From assembly GCF_003589595.1 (NCBI RefSeq), contig NW_020654810.1, positions 15,122,373 through 15,186,372 on the forward strand: 64,000 nt of DNA, read 5' to 3'. The translations under genes and the position numbers were made by a program. This stretch comes from Hyposmocoma kahamanoa (lineage: Eukaryota; Arthropoda; Insecta; Lepidoptera; Cosmopterigidae). A model generated the notes under the pieces. It was not told where the DNA came from and did no database searches. It saw only the letters and a list, made by a program, of their open reading frames with translations. Position 1 is the stretch's first letter. Every line of letters begins with the position of its first letter. This document shows, in pieces, positions 43,744 to 56,245 of the stretch.

Positions 43744-46576
43744 TCACTTTTTAAAGTGCGATGCGGCGAGTCTATTATGTGAAACGAAGTTTGAAAAGTA
43801 ATTCTGCACACTCCTGGATTCCGTGAAGATATAAAACTTTATAAGCCTAATGCCTATGTATACATGCTGACACTAAGACTTTTTCAAAAGTACAATATTC
43901 ATGCTAAATATAATTTAACAAAGTGAATAATAACAAGTATGATTGGGAATATTCCCAAAATTATTTATTTATAATGCGGAAATTATATAAATCAAATCTG
44001 CATTATAAATAGCTGGTTATAGAATAATGTGTGAATAATAAGTCACATGTATGATACTTTTTGGGCATCAGCTCAGGGTCGGTGCTTGAACCCGGCAATA
44101 AATTGTAAACAGAGTCATCAATGCGGAACAGAAGTCATCTTGTTACGCAACTATGTATTTGTCCAAGGTCTCCAATAATTGATATGCTCTCGGACACAAT
44201 ATCGTTTCATGAGAGCAGGATGTTGAGACAAATTGGACTCGAAGGCATAATTTACACTTTATTATCTACTCAATTGTATAGCGGTTTTAGAAATTAAGAG
44301 TAATGTTTACTTTGATTCTAAAAACATCAATTCTAACACACAAAATAATTGGAAATTCAGCAAAACCTAAGCTAGAACAATCGATAAGATTGCGGTTGAA
44401 ATGCTACGCGCTAATCTCTATTTAATGTACACAAATTTGTAGGCTATACTTCAGTATTTTGGCTTGGTATAAAGTAATGATTTAGAAAATCATTTATCAT
44501 TTCAATATACGTTATATTTTATAACTAAGTACATTATTATTAATCTATTATTACATACCTACCACTTTTAGCGAGTACGAAAGTTTCTCAAAACCGAAAC
44601 GGCCGGCCGGGTGTTAGATTGAAGAGAAATGCTACGTCAATGTTCATAACACTGCGTCACGGTTTGTAAAGCAAATTTACCTTATCACCTATGAAGTCAA
44701 AAACCCTGTGATGATGTCATCGGCGAGGAATCGAAAGAATTTGCCGTAAGTACCTAACACCCAGTTGGAACAGTCGCCTCGTGTAGTGTCATCCATTCAA
44801 TGGGTAAATTATGAGCTGGGTAAACACAGTTCCACTACTCGGCGGACACCGTAATCACCCAATTATCGTCTGTTTACTTACATAATGAAGTATGCTTAAC
44901 GCTAATAAAATAACAAAAACAATATTTTCGCCGTAACAAACAAGTTTTCCTATACTCCATTAAACAGCATATAGTGTGATTTACTTTATTATTTAAAAAA
45001 TACAGCATACTGACCCTCTACAAATATACGTCAATGCTATGTAAATAAATTAAAAAGCAATAAGTATGGTAAGGATAAAACTAAGACGGGCCAACCGCCA
45101 ACCTTGACAGGACCAGTGAGAACCTTCAGACCGTGTGCGGGAGTGCGTTACACAATGCGATATGTAAGGGTCAAGGGTTGATAGGCGCCGCCCTCATTTT
45201 TGGCAATAAAAATTACCAACACGTGTACATATGCAATTCAAATTTATATCCCCTTATTTTGGATGAGTACATACTTAATTCGACACTAAAACTTATTTGT
45301 CGTTATGTCGTATGTTCGAAACTTTTGCGTGTTACGTAACAGTGTAACTTAGAGGCCATTATTATGGAAATGTAATACGCAATTTAAATTTTTAGCAGAA
45401 TAAGATGTGACTATTAAAGATAATCGCATTAGAATGTCAATGTAGTCACTCGCCTCTGATATATCGGAAATCCAGACATAATTTACATAAATGTCTTAAG
45501 TGGGCGGTATAGTAAGTAGCCCGTTAACTTTTTATTAACAACAGGCGTTCTCTCTCCATTGAAATAATTATTATAATAATGGCGCAGATGAAATCGGTTA
45601 AGTTGGATGCGTAGTGGAGAATGTGCTTGCGGCGTAAAACCGCTTCTTATGGTTCGAAGCGACCTTGACCCGCCAGATTGCTGCCAAACCTGTTATGACA
45701 CTAAAAGTAAAAGCTTTCGCCAATCAGCTCTCAAGTACAATGTATGCAGCCATAGTCTGTAGAAACCTTCACATTTAAGATGACAAACGGGAAAAATATC
45801 GAGAAAAGTAAAAATATCGCAGTAAACGAGTAAAAATCGAAATGCGCGAACGTAATTATGTTTCAGATGTACAACAACAAAATCAATACGCTATGTATAT
45901 ATGTTATGCACTCGTTAGCTTGCCTACATTTTGTGCTAATTATAGCGATTCTTTTTTACCAATACGAGACCGACCGCTGAGAAGATTTTTTCTGCAGACG
46001 GAGCAAATTCCTTTATAGCGTTTTAAGCGTTTTTACTAAAATTATGTAATACAAATAATTCTTGTACAAAAACTTACTTGCTTATGCCGAAGGAGACTAG
46101 ACAAAATTAATTTGCTGATGGGTGAAATATATTTTTTCACCACACTAGCTCGGAAAGGTTTTCTTTCTCGTTAGAAATCCACGCTAGCGTGGAAAAGGTT
46201 TTTGAATTTCGAACTTGACGATGGACTGTGGTGCACCTAACTTTTTCTTTCAATGAAAAAAAAAACATAACGACACGTTCAACTATGCGATTTGTCGTAC
46301 ATTATTTATGTAATATAAATACGTTGGTATATTTTATTCTTATTATTGTTGACGTTAAATTGACAACGATAACTCATTTAATTCGTCGAAGAACTAAAAT
46401 AATTTCAATAATCACACAAAATTACAAGGAAGAGTAAAAATTGATGAGCTGCAAATTCAGTATGCATCCGAAGATAAACTTTTTCTTTTGAATAAAAAAC
46501 TGATTTGTTATAATTCAACTGCTTTTCTTTCATCTACCATTTTCCTCGCTATAGTTAAAAGTTGTGTGTTTGACTC
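43744..46576. other. Gene-free stretch
   Basis: 2.8 kb without a recognised gene. The small palindrome GGGAATATTCCC is at about 43946. Balanced-composition patches at 44640-44830 and 45590-45740 have frames shorter than 25 codons. Confidence 0.35.
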
Positions 46577-46728
46577 GGCAGCAAAGTTGTTTTGCGTCTC
46601 GTGCCTTCAACCCCTCGCTACGCTCAGGATTCTATTTTTGAACCACTAGCTTCGCTCGTGATTCAATCTTAGGTCCTTTCGCTTGCTCAGGTTTCAATAC
46701 AACCACTCGAAACAACAACTTTGCAGCC
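46577..46728. mobile_element. MITE, family M3
   Basis: The ends GGCAGCAAAGTTGTTTTGCG and, complemented, GGCTGCAAAGTTGTTGTTTC are inverted repeats. The body has CTCGCTACGCTCAGGATTCT and CACTAGCTTCGCTCGTG. A second, truncated copy is at 63532-63650. Confidence 0.75.
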
Positions 46729-46756
46729 TTTCATAACAAGTCACTATTCCTTATTT

Positions 46757-46795
46757 ATTTTATCACCTGCAATATCTTTTTATTACAGGTGATAA
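46757..46795. repeat. Hairpin with 16-bp stem
   Basis: ATTTTATCACCTGCAATA faces TATTACAGGTGATAAAA with one mismatch and a short T-rich loop. Located 29 bases beyond MITE M3. Confidence 0.5.
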
Positions 46796-47191
46796 AACAA
46801 ATATGGAAAAAAACATGTCTATACATGTGCAGTTATATTACATTACATGTTATAATGTATATATTATATTATGATGTATATACGTGGTCCATCTATAAAA
46901 TGAAGCCATTGTATTGTGCAGACGAAGTTACATATTTCACCATATCGTGTGAATAATTTAATCATGATATATAATATATAATCTATGAAAAAAATAATTA
47001 AAACTTTATTTCATATGCGAAAACATTGATATTTCTTTTAACGTCTCTACGTTACGTAGTATACTGAATATTGTAAATAACAACCATATATTGATCTATA
47101 CTACAAACAATGTGAAACAATGAATAAGCAATACACTGAATAATGCTTATTGCATATTTTTTGTTCTTTGTCATCTTTTTATAAATATCAT
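46796..47191. other. AT-rich low-complexity stretch
   Basis: TATATTA-type low complexity near 46830-46990; no gene. Confidence 0.4.
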
Positions 47192-47290
47192 GAGCGCATC
47201 AAGCATGACATTTGGACTTTGGATTCTTATCGCAGCGTTATAAAGTCGAATTTAAATGTTAAGTATTGAATGGAGCTTAACGTGCTTTTG
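47192..47290. mobile_element. MITE family M1, diverged copy
   Basis: GAGCGCATCAAGCATGACAT, GATTCTTATCGCAGCG and TTTAAATGTTAAGTA line up with the complement of 22045-22140, in the same order. Confidence 0.6.
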
Positions 47291-48819
47291 TCCGTGTAAT
47301 GCTTCTATGGTTTTTAGATTTAGGAGAAATTTTTGAAGAACAATTTACAGCGGAATGATCATTATTCCATACGAGTACCTTTTTTAGCAACTAAAAATGA
47401 ATCACTTGTTTATCTCTCTGAACCAGTAAACAAACAAATAAAATGAAGGATAAAAATCCATTCCATAAAATACAAAAGGACAACAACATGGCTATCTCAA
47501 AATTCGCAGAATTTCCTATTCCTTAAACGAAAACAAAGTAAATTAGGTTTTTTACCAACTTAAGGTATTTGTTGTTTGTCATAAACATATAAAATATTTG
47601 ATCGGAAATTTTTGCTTTCTAAATAACAAGCCTTAGATAAAAAGTTAGCACAAAAAATTGTTTACTTTAATCGCTAATAAAAACTAACTGCCACACCTAT
47701 TACATAATAACAAGTTTGTAGGAGGAGTATTTGATATATATTGTACATATGACACTGTGTAGGTGGCAATGTTAAACATTTTTTCCTTGATTATTATTAT
47801 TCCACCGCAAGGTATATATCTTTCCTTATTCACCTCAAACTCTTGTGCAGTCTATGGCGAAAGAGTTTGCTTGCTAATTTTAAAACCTTTCAGTTGTGTG
47901 GTCGATAGTGTCAATGGCAGGATTTTGTACGTTGGGTAATCTGCTAAAAGTTAAGAGTCTGTTTGTCAGTGACTAGCCATCGAGCTACTATTCGTAAGGC
48001 CATTGCAATTTTTTGGTATTCAGCTCTGTAATTGCGAGTCGATGGCGTAGTCTAGTAATTTATTTGACGTTTCTTTCTATGCCGTCTTTTTTACTATTGG
48101 ACAAACACAGGTATTTTATTGCTGATTAAACAAGATAAAAATTAAGATATGCATAGTAATTTCCATGGCAGTTTTTAGTAAGGTAACACCCATCGTTAGT
48201 AATTGAATGAATGAATGCTGTCACTACTATTCCACTGACACCTCTTGAGACTCTACTGCCATTGCAACTAGATTTAAGAAAAAAAACTAATTATATGGCA
48301 ATTAATGACTTCTTGAAATAAGCCCGCGAAATATTATCGTAATTGCAATGTAACCTCAGTGGAGTCTCAATGGAATATACAATGACCAGTGGTTTCAATA
48401 AAATTTGCAGTCTTGGGGCCCAAATACAGAACTGCTCGCTGAGCTATTTCTTTAAGGTTGGACGGCTCTTGGGCTTTGATTTAGCAAAAATGGCGTGCTA
48501 AACAACTTTTCGTATTTACAAAACAAACTTTGCCTAACTTTAAGCAAGAAATTACGAAGTAAACTCAATCTTTAATTTAGTTTCTTACTTAAACTTTGTT
48601 ATATATAAATCTTTGCCTTAATGTAGTGGGATGGACTGTAATCCAGCGAGCAGTGAATGGCGTACTGAAATTGCATGTGTATCTTACTGATTTCTGTCAC
48701 AACAGCTTTATGATCATTAGATTAGGATTTTGGAAATAATAATTATTAAAAGTAATTATAAAAAGTAAACTGTAAAGGTATCTAACTGGGTGACGAAATA
48801 CTTTCATAGATTTCTCTTA
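47291..48819. other. Gene-free stretch
   Basis: Nothing recognised in 1.5 kb. Confidence 0.4.
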
Positions 48820-49030
48820 GATGGCGCTATGGCTAAAAAGTCGTTGAATACCAAATACAAAGATCCAACAACATGCACATAGAAGAATTCGAGTGGTCCG
48901 CTTGTTCGTTCCGTGGCTTTGTTGGATGGTGTCTAGCACGGTATGCTAAAAGACGTCGGTTCGAATCCGGCCGGATCGAAGGAATTTTTTCTGAGTGTTC
49001 GACCTTTGTATTCATAATTATACAAATTAA
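48820..49030 (+). mobile_element. SINE family C, well-preserved copy
   Basis: AGATGGCGCTATGGCTAAAA, then GGTTCGAATCCGGCCGG (B box) and GAGTGTTCGACCTTTGTATT, ending in an AATTATA tail. Relatives are at 37430, 50985, 54395, 55228 and 62680. The 71-codon frame crossing it is incidental. Confidence 0.8.
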
Positions 49031-49963
49031 ATTTTTGATTTATAATTTTCAGGACCACTCGATGGGCATAACTGAATGTAAAATGTAAACAATTGGTTTT
49101 TTAAATTAAATTTCAAAATTATACGTCAATGAATTGTCCTCCGTATGTAACAAATACCTAGATAGGCAATATTTTCGTAGACGCTGTAAGTATACACATC
49201 GCATAATCGAGGACTGTCGACAGACGCTGTGAAATAGGAGATAATTTATGGTCTTTTAGACTTCCTTGTTGTTATACATGTATATGCAAGGTCTGACAAT
49301 GTACTATGGATATTTTATAGTCAATTGTTTGATATTGTTTTGTAACTAAAGAAACGTACTCCTACAATTTGTTTTAATCAAGTCTAACAGTAGATTTTTC
49401 ATGTTTGGATAATTTTCATGTTAGTTTTCTCTACCTACTTTCGATGGCAATTTTTATTATTTAAATATTCGTGTAAATATCGTGAAATGTTAAATACTAT
49501 TACAGGTAACTACAGTTGAATATTACGTAATACTTCAGGATAATATTCTAAAATATTTAAATAATAGATATTGCCACCGAAATTAGGTAAAGATAATTAT
49601 CATGAAAATTACCCGTTTGTATATGTTCCAATAAATAGATTATCGCGTTGTTGTTATTTTCTTTAGCACTAAGATAAAAAAATGAAAGATAATCATAGAA
49701 AAATTTCCACTCGGGTAAAATCTATATTTACGTCTCTGGATGTTCTTGATAAATAGGCAGACACACATTATACATTAACTTTTTGTTACTTTATATTCTA
49801 TGTATTATATCTATGACACGAGCAATACTGAAGTAGATGTAGAGAGCGGGGTAATGCTCAAATTGGACTACATAAATTTAACTTTTATGATGAAAGTCAT
49901 AGGCTCTAACAATTTAATTAGACTGTGTAAATAAGATTAATCATAAAATTAAAGATTTACACG
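49031..49963. other. Gene-free AT-rich stretch
   Basis: Nothing recognised. Confidence 0.4.
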
Positions 49964-50098
49964 CATTTTTCACTAAGCGGCTAGTCTAAACACTTATTTA
50001 TTCAAATATGTCATTATACCATACCCATTGACGCGACCGCGACTCTGAAATAAACCAGAGTCGCGAGCGCCCGCGGCTAGTCGCTTAGTGGAAAATGG
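49964..50098. mobile_element. MITE, family M4, with internal hairpin
   Basis: CATTTTTCACTAAGCGGCTA at the left and, complemented, CATTTTCCACTAAGCGACTA at the right are inverted ends. Inside, CGCGACTCTG (50038-50047) and CAGAGTCGCG (50056-50065) form a perfect stem. 135 bases. Confidence 0.8.
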
Positions 50099-50609
50099 CA
50101 CTAAGATCAAGCATTTAGTAGCTACTTTCAACTTCGAATGGCAAATGTAAGAATTTTTTGGAAATTAAAATAAATTGTGTAATATAATGTACAGTCGCGT
50201 AGGAATCTGCGTAACATAACATGCGCCTGCGCGTGGACGACATCGGGGAAATGCGGAGGCGCGGTGCGCAGGGCGCGCGTCTGGCATAGACAAAGGTCAA
50301 GGTGTCGCTATTATCCTTGCCTGTGATGTGACATCATTTATTGCGTAACGCTGTACTGCAAAACAATTATCTAGTTGACAGATCAATGAGCTATGTTATT
50401 AGTTATATTGTCTTGAATTAATGATTTTTTTATGTTGACAGTGTCGCGTTACTTCGAATGAACTTCATAGAAACCAGTAGAGGTGGCGTGTGTGTTTATA
50501 GTACATGGGATAGGTATCAGCTGTCATCCGTTGTTTCTACTTGTCTAGTACAAACGAATGTAGAACAACTTTAAACAGGCAGTATTCCGAATGATTAGCA
50601 TTAGCTTTT
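50099..50609. other. Gene-free stretch with a GC-rich patch
   Basis: 50220-50285 is very GC-rich (GCGCCTGCGCGTGGACGAC, GGAGGCGCGGTGCGCAGG). The minus-strand frame over it (50115-50300) is not recognised. Confidence 0.35.
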
Positions 50610-50775
50610 TTTATAATATTAAGTGACAGGACGAATAAGTTGTGCGCCTGTCCGTAACAGTTGCAGTGCCACTCAGAGCTTAAAACCGCAAGGATGTTAA
50701 GGGCACTACCACTGCGCCCGTCGCCCTGTGACATAAGTTGACAAGTCTCATGTGCCTGTATCTTCACCAGCAAAA
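50610..50775 (+). repeat. Repeat R2 copy, 3'-truncated
   Basis: From ATTAAGTGACAGGACGAATA to GTGCCTGTATCTTCACCAGC. Confidence 0.8.
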
Positions 50776-50984
50776 CTACATCATAGTTTACGCCATCTCT
50801 AATAATTAAAATTAAATTTGCAGTATTTACTCGAGTAGGAATGTGCTGCGCAATGTTTGAAACCAGATCCGTAATTAAGGCATCCAAATAAGCAACGCTA
50901 ATAACAAACTGTCCTTGCTAATTACTAAATAAACACTGTATATAGAATATACATATTTCTTTAGATTTTTTTTATTTTCATAGA

Positions 50985-51195
50985 TTTGTCGTAGATGGAG
51001 CTACGGCTAAATAGTTGAAAACCAAAATACAAAGATACGACGACAGAAATTCGTGAGGTCCGCTGGTTCATTCAATGGTAGTTGGCACAGCGTCTGGCAG
51101 GGTTTGCTAGAAGACGTCGGTTCCAATCCGGCCGGATCGAAGGAAATTTTTTCTAAGTGTTCTATGTTTGTATTAATAATTACAACAAACTAGTG
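50985..51195 (+). mobile_element. SINE family C copy
   Basis: GTAGATGGAGCTACGGCTAA, GGTTCATTCAATGGTAGTTG, GGTTCCAATCCGGCCGG and TTCTAAGTGTTCTATG, ending TATTAATAATTACAACAAAC. Confidence 0.8.
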
Positions 51196-52889
51196 GTGTA
51201 ATTTCACAAAAAAATAATTGAAAATCAATTCAATACAAACTTAATTTATGTATATAGAAGTAATCCAGCAATACGGATCATTAGGACGAACTACACTCTG
51301 TCCTGTACAGGCTCAGTCGACTTCACCTGCAAATTACAAGAATGCGTTGTAGTAGTAGTTAACATAGGGGTTTATGCAGATAGTTTCTTTCCAGTACACG
51401 TTTATTTTAGAAATGTAGGCTTCAGCAGCTTTTTTACTCAAACATGGCTCTAGTTTTCTTTTCTCCCCGCGTCGAGTTTTACTAAAGACAAACCAAGCCA
51501 CATAGAGGCAGAACTGCTTTTAGCCCAGATTAAAAGTTTCCTAACTCAGGTAGGTACATTACTGTCTTACGTCGCTAACGAAGACTATTATATAAACTTT
51601 CAAAGGGTGTTTGCTTTTGGGAAAAATGTTCTCATATCGTTTAGGATTATACATGCATTATACCTTGCAATACAATATTCATATGTATTTATTGTACGCT
51701 AATACCCGTACCAACTGTGAGTATTGGAGGAATTTACTTGGATAATGGTTGATAAGCTAAGCGACAGTCTTGCTCTTGCTTTGAATAGATGAAACCCTGA
51801 AAGGGGTCGGACACGAGGATTTTCAATGTTAAATATACAGCAATGACCCCATTGTAGGTACGTACATAAACAATGGAATTATATCTTCTATGGTTAAGCG
51901 CATCGGAGGCTTGAGGTGAAGGCTCTAGGGATACTGCCTGAATGGAAATATCTTCGGCTGAATCATTTACTGGTATAATATGAAAAATAAAGTAGATAGA
52001 TTCTGTATATTGTTAAGAAGTTTCAAAGACTTCGTGCCGTTGGTTGAAGGTAAAGTAGGTTCAGGTAGGTTAATATAATATATAAAAATATAATTAGAAT
52101 TAATATTATTCAATTAAATTTCATTCTCTGCCTGTTCTATCCTATATATGTAGTTAAAAGGCTTTTTACACTTTCTGCTATATAGCATAAACCAGCAGAT
52201 TGCTGAAGCTGTTGCCTTTTCTTCAACGTAGCCATTTATTTTAAGCCACTATTTTAAGTTTTTTATGTATCTTTGTGGTGTTGAAGAATAAAGTTTTTTT
52301 CTTAGTGAGTGATAAGTTTCAATCAAAAGCAACAATTAAGTAAAATCATATAAAATAGAGCTATGACAATTTTTATTAGTATTTCGAATACAATTTTATT
52401 TAAATTATGTATTTTTTTATTTATTTATTTTACATTTTTATTTATACTTTCTTGACAAACATCCTTACACAGACATCTCATGATCACGGGATCAAATTAA
52501 GTCACGTGAATTATAAACAAGACTTTAGAATATCAGTGGTGTATCAATGATGTAATTGGCCGTAGTAAATGCATCGTTTTCCTTATCGATACCTATCTCA
52601 ATGCCGTGGTCAACAATTTATTATCTAATTACATTACAAGTATTCGAAACAATATGCTGGGAAAGTCCTAATTGATATGATCTGCATTAAGATTGGAAAC
52701 TAGAAACATTGTAATGCACCAATGAAAGAAAAATCGGTCAAGTGTTAAAGTGACTTCGTGGCATCTTTGATTTTTTAGCCAAATTATTAGGTTTTTTTAT
52801 AACACTTAGTGACATAACAGCTACAGGTTTTATCATTTGTAAGTAATCGGTTCTCTAAATATGTAGTTTTTGCGCTGCGTTTTAGGTTC
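51196..52889. other. Gene-free stretch
   Basis: 1.7 kb. TTTATTTATT runs at 52410-52445. No gene recognised. Confidence 0.4.
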
Positions 52890-52965
52890 AATTTATATTG
52901 CGGCGGGACGGAATGGAAGCGAATTTTGTAACGATATTGTACTTAGCATCATAAACTTTATGGTT
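52890..52965 (+). mobile_element. MITE M2, left end only
   Basis: AATTTATATTGCGGCGGGAC, GGAATGGAAGCGAATTTTGT and ATCATAAACTTTATGG match 25077-25152. The rest of the element is absent. Confidence 0.7.
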
Positions 52966-53599
52966 TTTTTTTTGCTACGCACCAAGCAATCTTGAAGTTT
53001 TTGTGTGGCAGATAATATTATCAGTTGTTTATAAAAATTACGATGATTGACTTATTATCATTTATATTTATCATAAATTATTACACGATGAAGGCTGAAA
53101 TAATGTTTATTCACAAGGGTCAATAGAATTTGTAACAAAATTAAAAATATCCCTGGACTCTGTAATGTTATGATTTTTTTAGGTTTTCTGATAAGCTATA
53201 AAATATAAAAATAATTAAACAGTTTACTAAAATGTTTTAATGTCGAGTGCCAAGAAGCGAAAACATTGAACAACCTCTAAAACATTTTTACACTGTATGC
53301 ACATTTTTACACTATATGTACCTAATCTATGGAAATTAGTTAAAAGAATTACACTAGTGTCACAGTAAATTTATGAAAATGGAATTTATGTTAAAAAGAA
53401 TAATAGTATTTTATGAAAAATATTGACAGATATATGTAACATTAATACTCCAAATATAAATAATCTGGACAAGTCAATTTTACAATTTACAAAATAAAAA
53501 AAATCTAGTGTAATTTATTATTAAGTGTGTTTTATTAAAAATTATTTGACTTTATCGTAGGATATAATTTGAAGTAATTGAGTTTTGTAAACTTTTTTT
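52966..53599. other. Gene-free AT-rich stretch
   Basis: Nothing recognised. Confidence 0.4.
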
Positions 53600-53835
53600 A
53601 TGATACAAATTGACGAGATAAATAAGTCATGCGCCTGGTGGTAAGCGACATAAGAGATTTACATCACAAAGATCTGACACGGACACTGCCACTGCGCCCG
53701 TCACCCCGAGACAAAAGTGAAAAAGTACCATGTACAATTTCTGTGGCACCCTTCAAAACCGAAACGTAGTAATGCTCACATTACTGCTTGACGGCAGAAA
53801 TGGATAAAATGGCTTTTTCACAAGGAGCTTTATAA
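53600..53835 (+). repeat. Repeat R2 copy, diverged
   Basis: From AATTGACGAGATAAATAAGT through CACTGCGCCCGTCACCCCGA and GCTCACATTACTGCTTGACG to CACAAGGAGCTTTATAACTT, with an internal deletion. Confidence 0.75.
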
Positions 53836-54394
53836 CTTCTATATCTTTGTTCGTAGTTCATGACACTGAAAAAACTTACGGATTTATTTCGAAGTATTTT
53901 TAAATAATAATAACATTTTAATGAAAAAATATTAAGCTTAGAGTCTAAGCTTTATTGTCAATGTTTATTGTGGAATTAAATCGGAATACATCGTAGAGAA
54001 GAGTGATGTGATTACGTTAGGCGATACATAGAATATATGGACCTTCCTCGTGACCATGGTCATGACATCGTCTGCAATTTATGACGCCCACATAAGTGCA
54101 CTAGATAATTAGCATTAGATGACGGGTGTTCTAGAAGATTCCTTACCGACACAGTTCAGAACATATAGGTTATACAACGAGTATAAAGATTTAGTCAAAG
54201 GTTATCTATTTACTCTAAGGATGAAAGTGAATTGTTTAAGTTACATCAATGAAATTAATATAGAATTACGAACGTGTATAAGAAGTATTTTTTATGTTAA
54301 TTTTTTTTTGTAAGATGTTGATTTCATTGAATATGTTTTACTGTCAAGATTTACTGCTATTTATTTATTTATTTTATTCTTTTTTTGTGGAATT
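53836..54394. other. Gene-free stretch
   Basis: On the minus strand AAATTGCAG at about 54083-54075 precedes a 34-codon open stretch (to about 53972) with no recognised similarity. Confidence 0.3.
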
Positions 54395-54535
54395 AGTTCA
54401 CTAGTTTGTTGTAATTATTAATACAAAGATCGAACACAATAAGAAATTCCTTCGATGTGATAAATTTGTACCTGCGTCGGTATACCAAACTAGGGTCACC
54501 GCTCTACTGACTGAGTTACAGTCAAGTGAACAGGT
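54395..54535 (-). mobile_element. SINE family C relative
   Basis: The complement reads ACTCAGTCAGTAGAGCGGTG (tRNA-like A-box region), then the shared 3' part ATCGAAGGAATTTCTTATTG, GTTCGATCTTTGTATTAATA and ACAACAAACTAGTG. Confidence 0.7.
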
Positions 54536-54659
54536 CTTCCGAATTTTTCTGTTTGTGGTCCTAGTCAAAAGCCGAAAAAACCCAATACAAAAGATCTGTA
54601 AAATAATATGAAATAGTAGCAGTAAAACCAATAACTGCCACGTTATCTATCTACCGATT

Positions 54660-54740
54660 TGAAAGGTCAGTATGATGATGAAATTACAGGCACATGAGAC
54701 TTTTCAACTTATGTCTCAGGTTGACGGGCGCAATGGCCAG
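54660..54740 (-). repeat. Repeat R2 scrap
   Basis: Complement fragment: GATGAAATTACAGGCACATG, AACTTATGTCTCAGGTTGAC, GGGCGCAATGGCC. Confidence 0.7.
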
Positions 54741-55227
54741 GGACAATAGATACCGGGTTCTTCGACTAATCAAATGAAATAACAAAAATTGGTTCAGATT
54801 TTGTCCATAAAATGTTAGTTACAGAGAACTTATAGCCTATGTGAGTAAAATAAATTGTCACAGGAAAAATAAATAAAATTACATTAGGTTATACACTATG
54901 CCTCTGGATCCAATGTATGTGTAGTTCCAGTGCTTAAATGTATCACAGATCTGATACTCCCAGACCAACAGCATGAGGCTGTTGAATCTGTCACGCGCAC
55001 GCCACGTCAGGGAGGCAGTTCTCTTGCGTAACTAATGCAGGGGAAATTCCAAGGAAAACGTAGTCGTGGTAGAAGGAAAACCTAGTGGTTAAAGAATCTG
55101 AGAGACTAATTCAATCTTAGCACACGTTCCTTCTTTCTTACGGCAGCTTCATAAATGAGGAGAAGCTGCACACTGAGAAGAAAAAGAACAAACACGTGTA
55201 GATAAATTCGTAACGACTGCTGACTAG
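54741..55227. other. Gene-free stretch
   Basis: Nothing recognised. Confidence 0.4.
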
Positions 55228-55345
55228 ATCTGTATTTCAGTTGGTAGAATGGTGGCCCTACTTTGAAATACAGAAGCAGGTTGAAGTCCTGTCAGATCGA
55301 AAGGATTGTTCTTTGTGTTCGATGTATGTATTAATAATTATAACA
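55228..55345 (+). mobile_element. SINE family C relative, short
   Basis: TATTTCAGTTGGTAGAATGG (tRNA-like), AGGTTGAAGTCCTGTCAGAT and GTGTTCGATGTATGTATTAA. Confidence 0.65.
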
Positions 55346-56164
55346 ATTTATCTAAGATGTTACGAAATAGTGTTTCACAAAATTATGTACCAAATAGCGG
55401 CAAAAGCGTAAAGCGCTGCCGCACCACGTAGATGGTACTTCGATTGAATATGAATGCTAGACTGAAACTGCCGAATTACAATAGGCGGACAACGAAAAAC
55501 TCTTGATCAGTTGCGTAACGGCACGCCGGCCCTTGCGAAACGATTGCGGTGCGTAAGGTCACTACCATCATTTAACTTTGCACGCTTTCGTAACAAGCAT
55601 TTGTCGTATATGACCTCGGAAGATCTATATATTTTATATAACTTATTAATGAGACATATTTTTTATTTCAATAACGAAAATAATTAAATTTCAATTTTTA
55701 ATGGGAATACATTCCTACAGAGGTTTTATTTGCTTAGGTAGTATTTCCGAAAACGAAATTTAAGACATTGTAATCTGTAAAGAGTTATTGATAAAATTAA
55801 AATGATTCTTGTCAAGCACCTTATCACACAATACATATTACTATACAATATTATGGGCAAATGTTATATAATCAAGGTCAATTTAAATAACCGTCAATCA
55901 TGCGCAGGCGCAATGTTCTATCCATGTGCATATCCACCCCTTCAGCCTTGGCGATATGCGCACAATACCCGCTTACACGTGGAAACTTAAGGGGATACTT
56001 ACGTTTTTTTGTATAAACAAATACCTATATACGCACACTAAGTTAAGCTCAAATAAAATATTAGAAGCTTTAGCCACAAGGTCAATTTAAATGGACTTAA
56101 AAAATTATTCACATAATCATAAAAAAGTAACATAAAAACTAAACAACAAAATTTATTAACTCAC
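55346..56164. other. Gene-free stretch
   Basis: Nothing recognised; a 62-codon frame at 55802-55990 is unsupported. Confidence 0.4.
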
Positions 56165-56245
56165 CATCCATCCATAACGTCCATTCGGAGGCATTATAGC
56201 GTGAAACAAAAATACAGGCTCCAAGTTTTACTTTTCGTCAAAGCT
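56165..56245 (-). CDS. Candidate first coding exon of an unidentified gene
   Basis: On the minus strand TTACTATTTCAG (AG at 56247-56246) opens an 81-base segment that closes at ATG followed by GTGAGT (donor at 56164). It holds an in-frame TAA, then ATG at 56194-56192 and ten codons: MPPNGRYGWM, phase 0. Acceptor, upstream stop, start codon and donor together make a good 5'-UTR-plus-start exon. The peptide loosely recalls the PPDGGYGW-V start of the first membrane helix in monocarboxylate-transporter (SLC16) proteins, but with D to N and G to R; this is only a suggestion. Later exons would lie at lower coordinates. Confidence 0.35.

Noticed and set aside
48950..48985. Possible tRNA B box GGTTCGAATCCGGCCGG
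   Set aside because: Part of SINE family C, repeated in several copies with the same 3' body.
51290..51345. Acceptor-like TTGCAG followed by a short frame on the minus strand
   Set aside because: Only about a dozen codons; expected by chance in a window this size.
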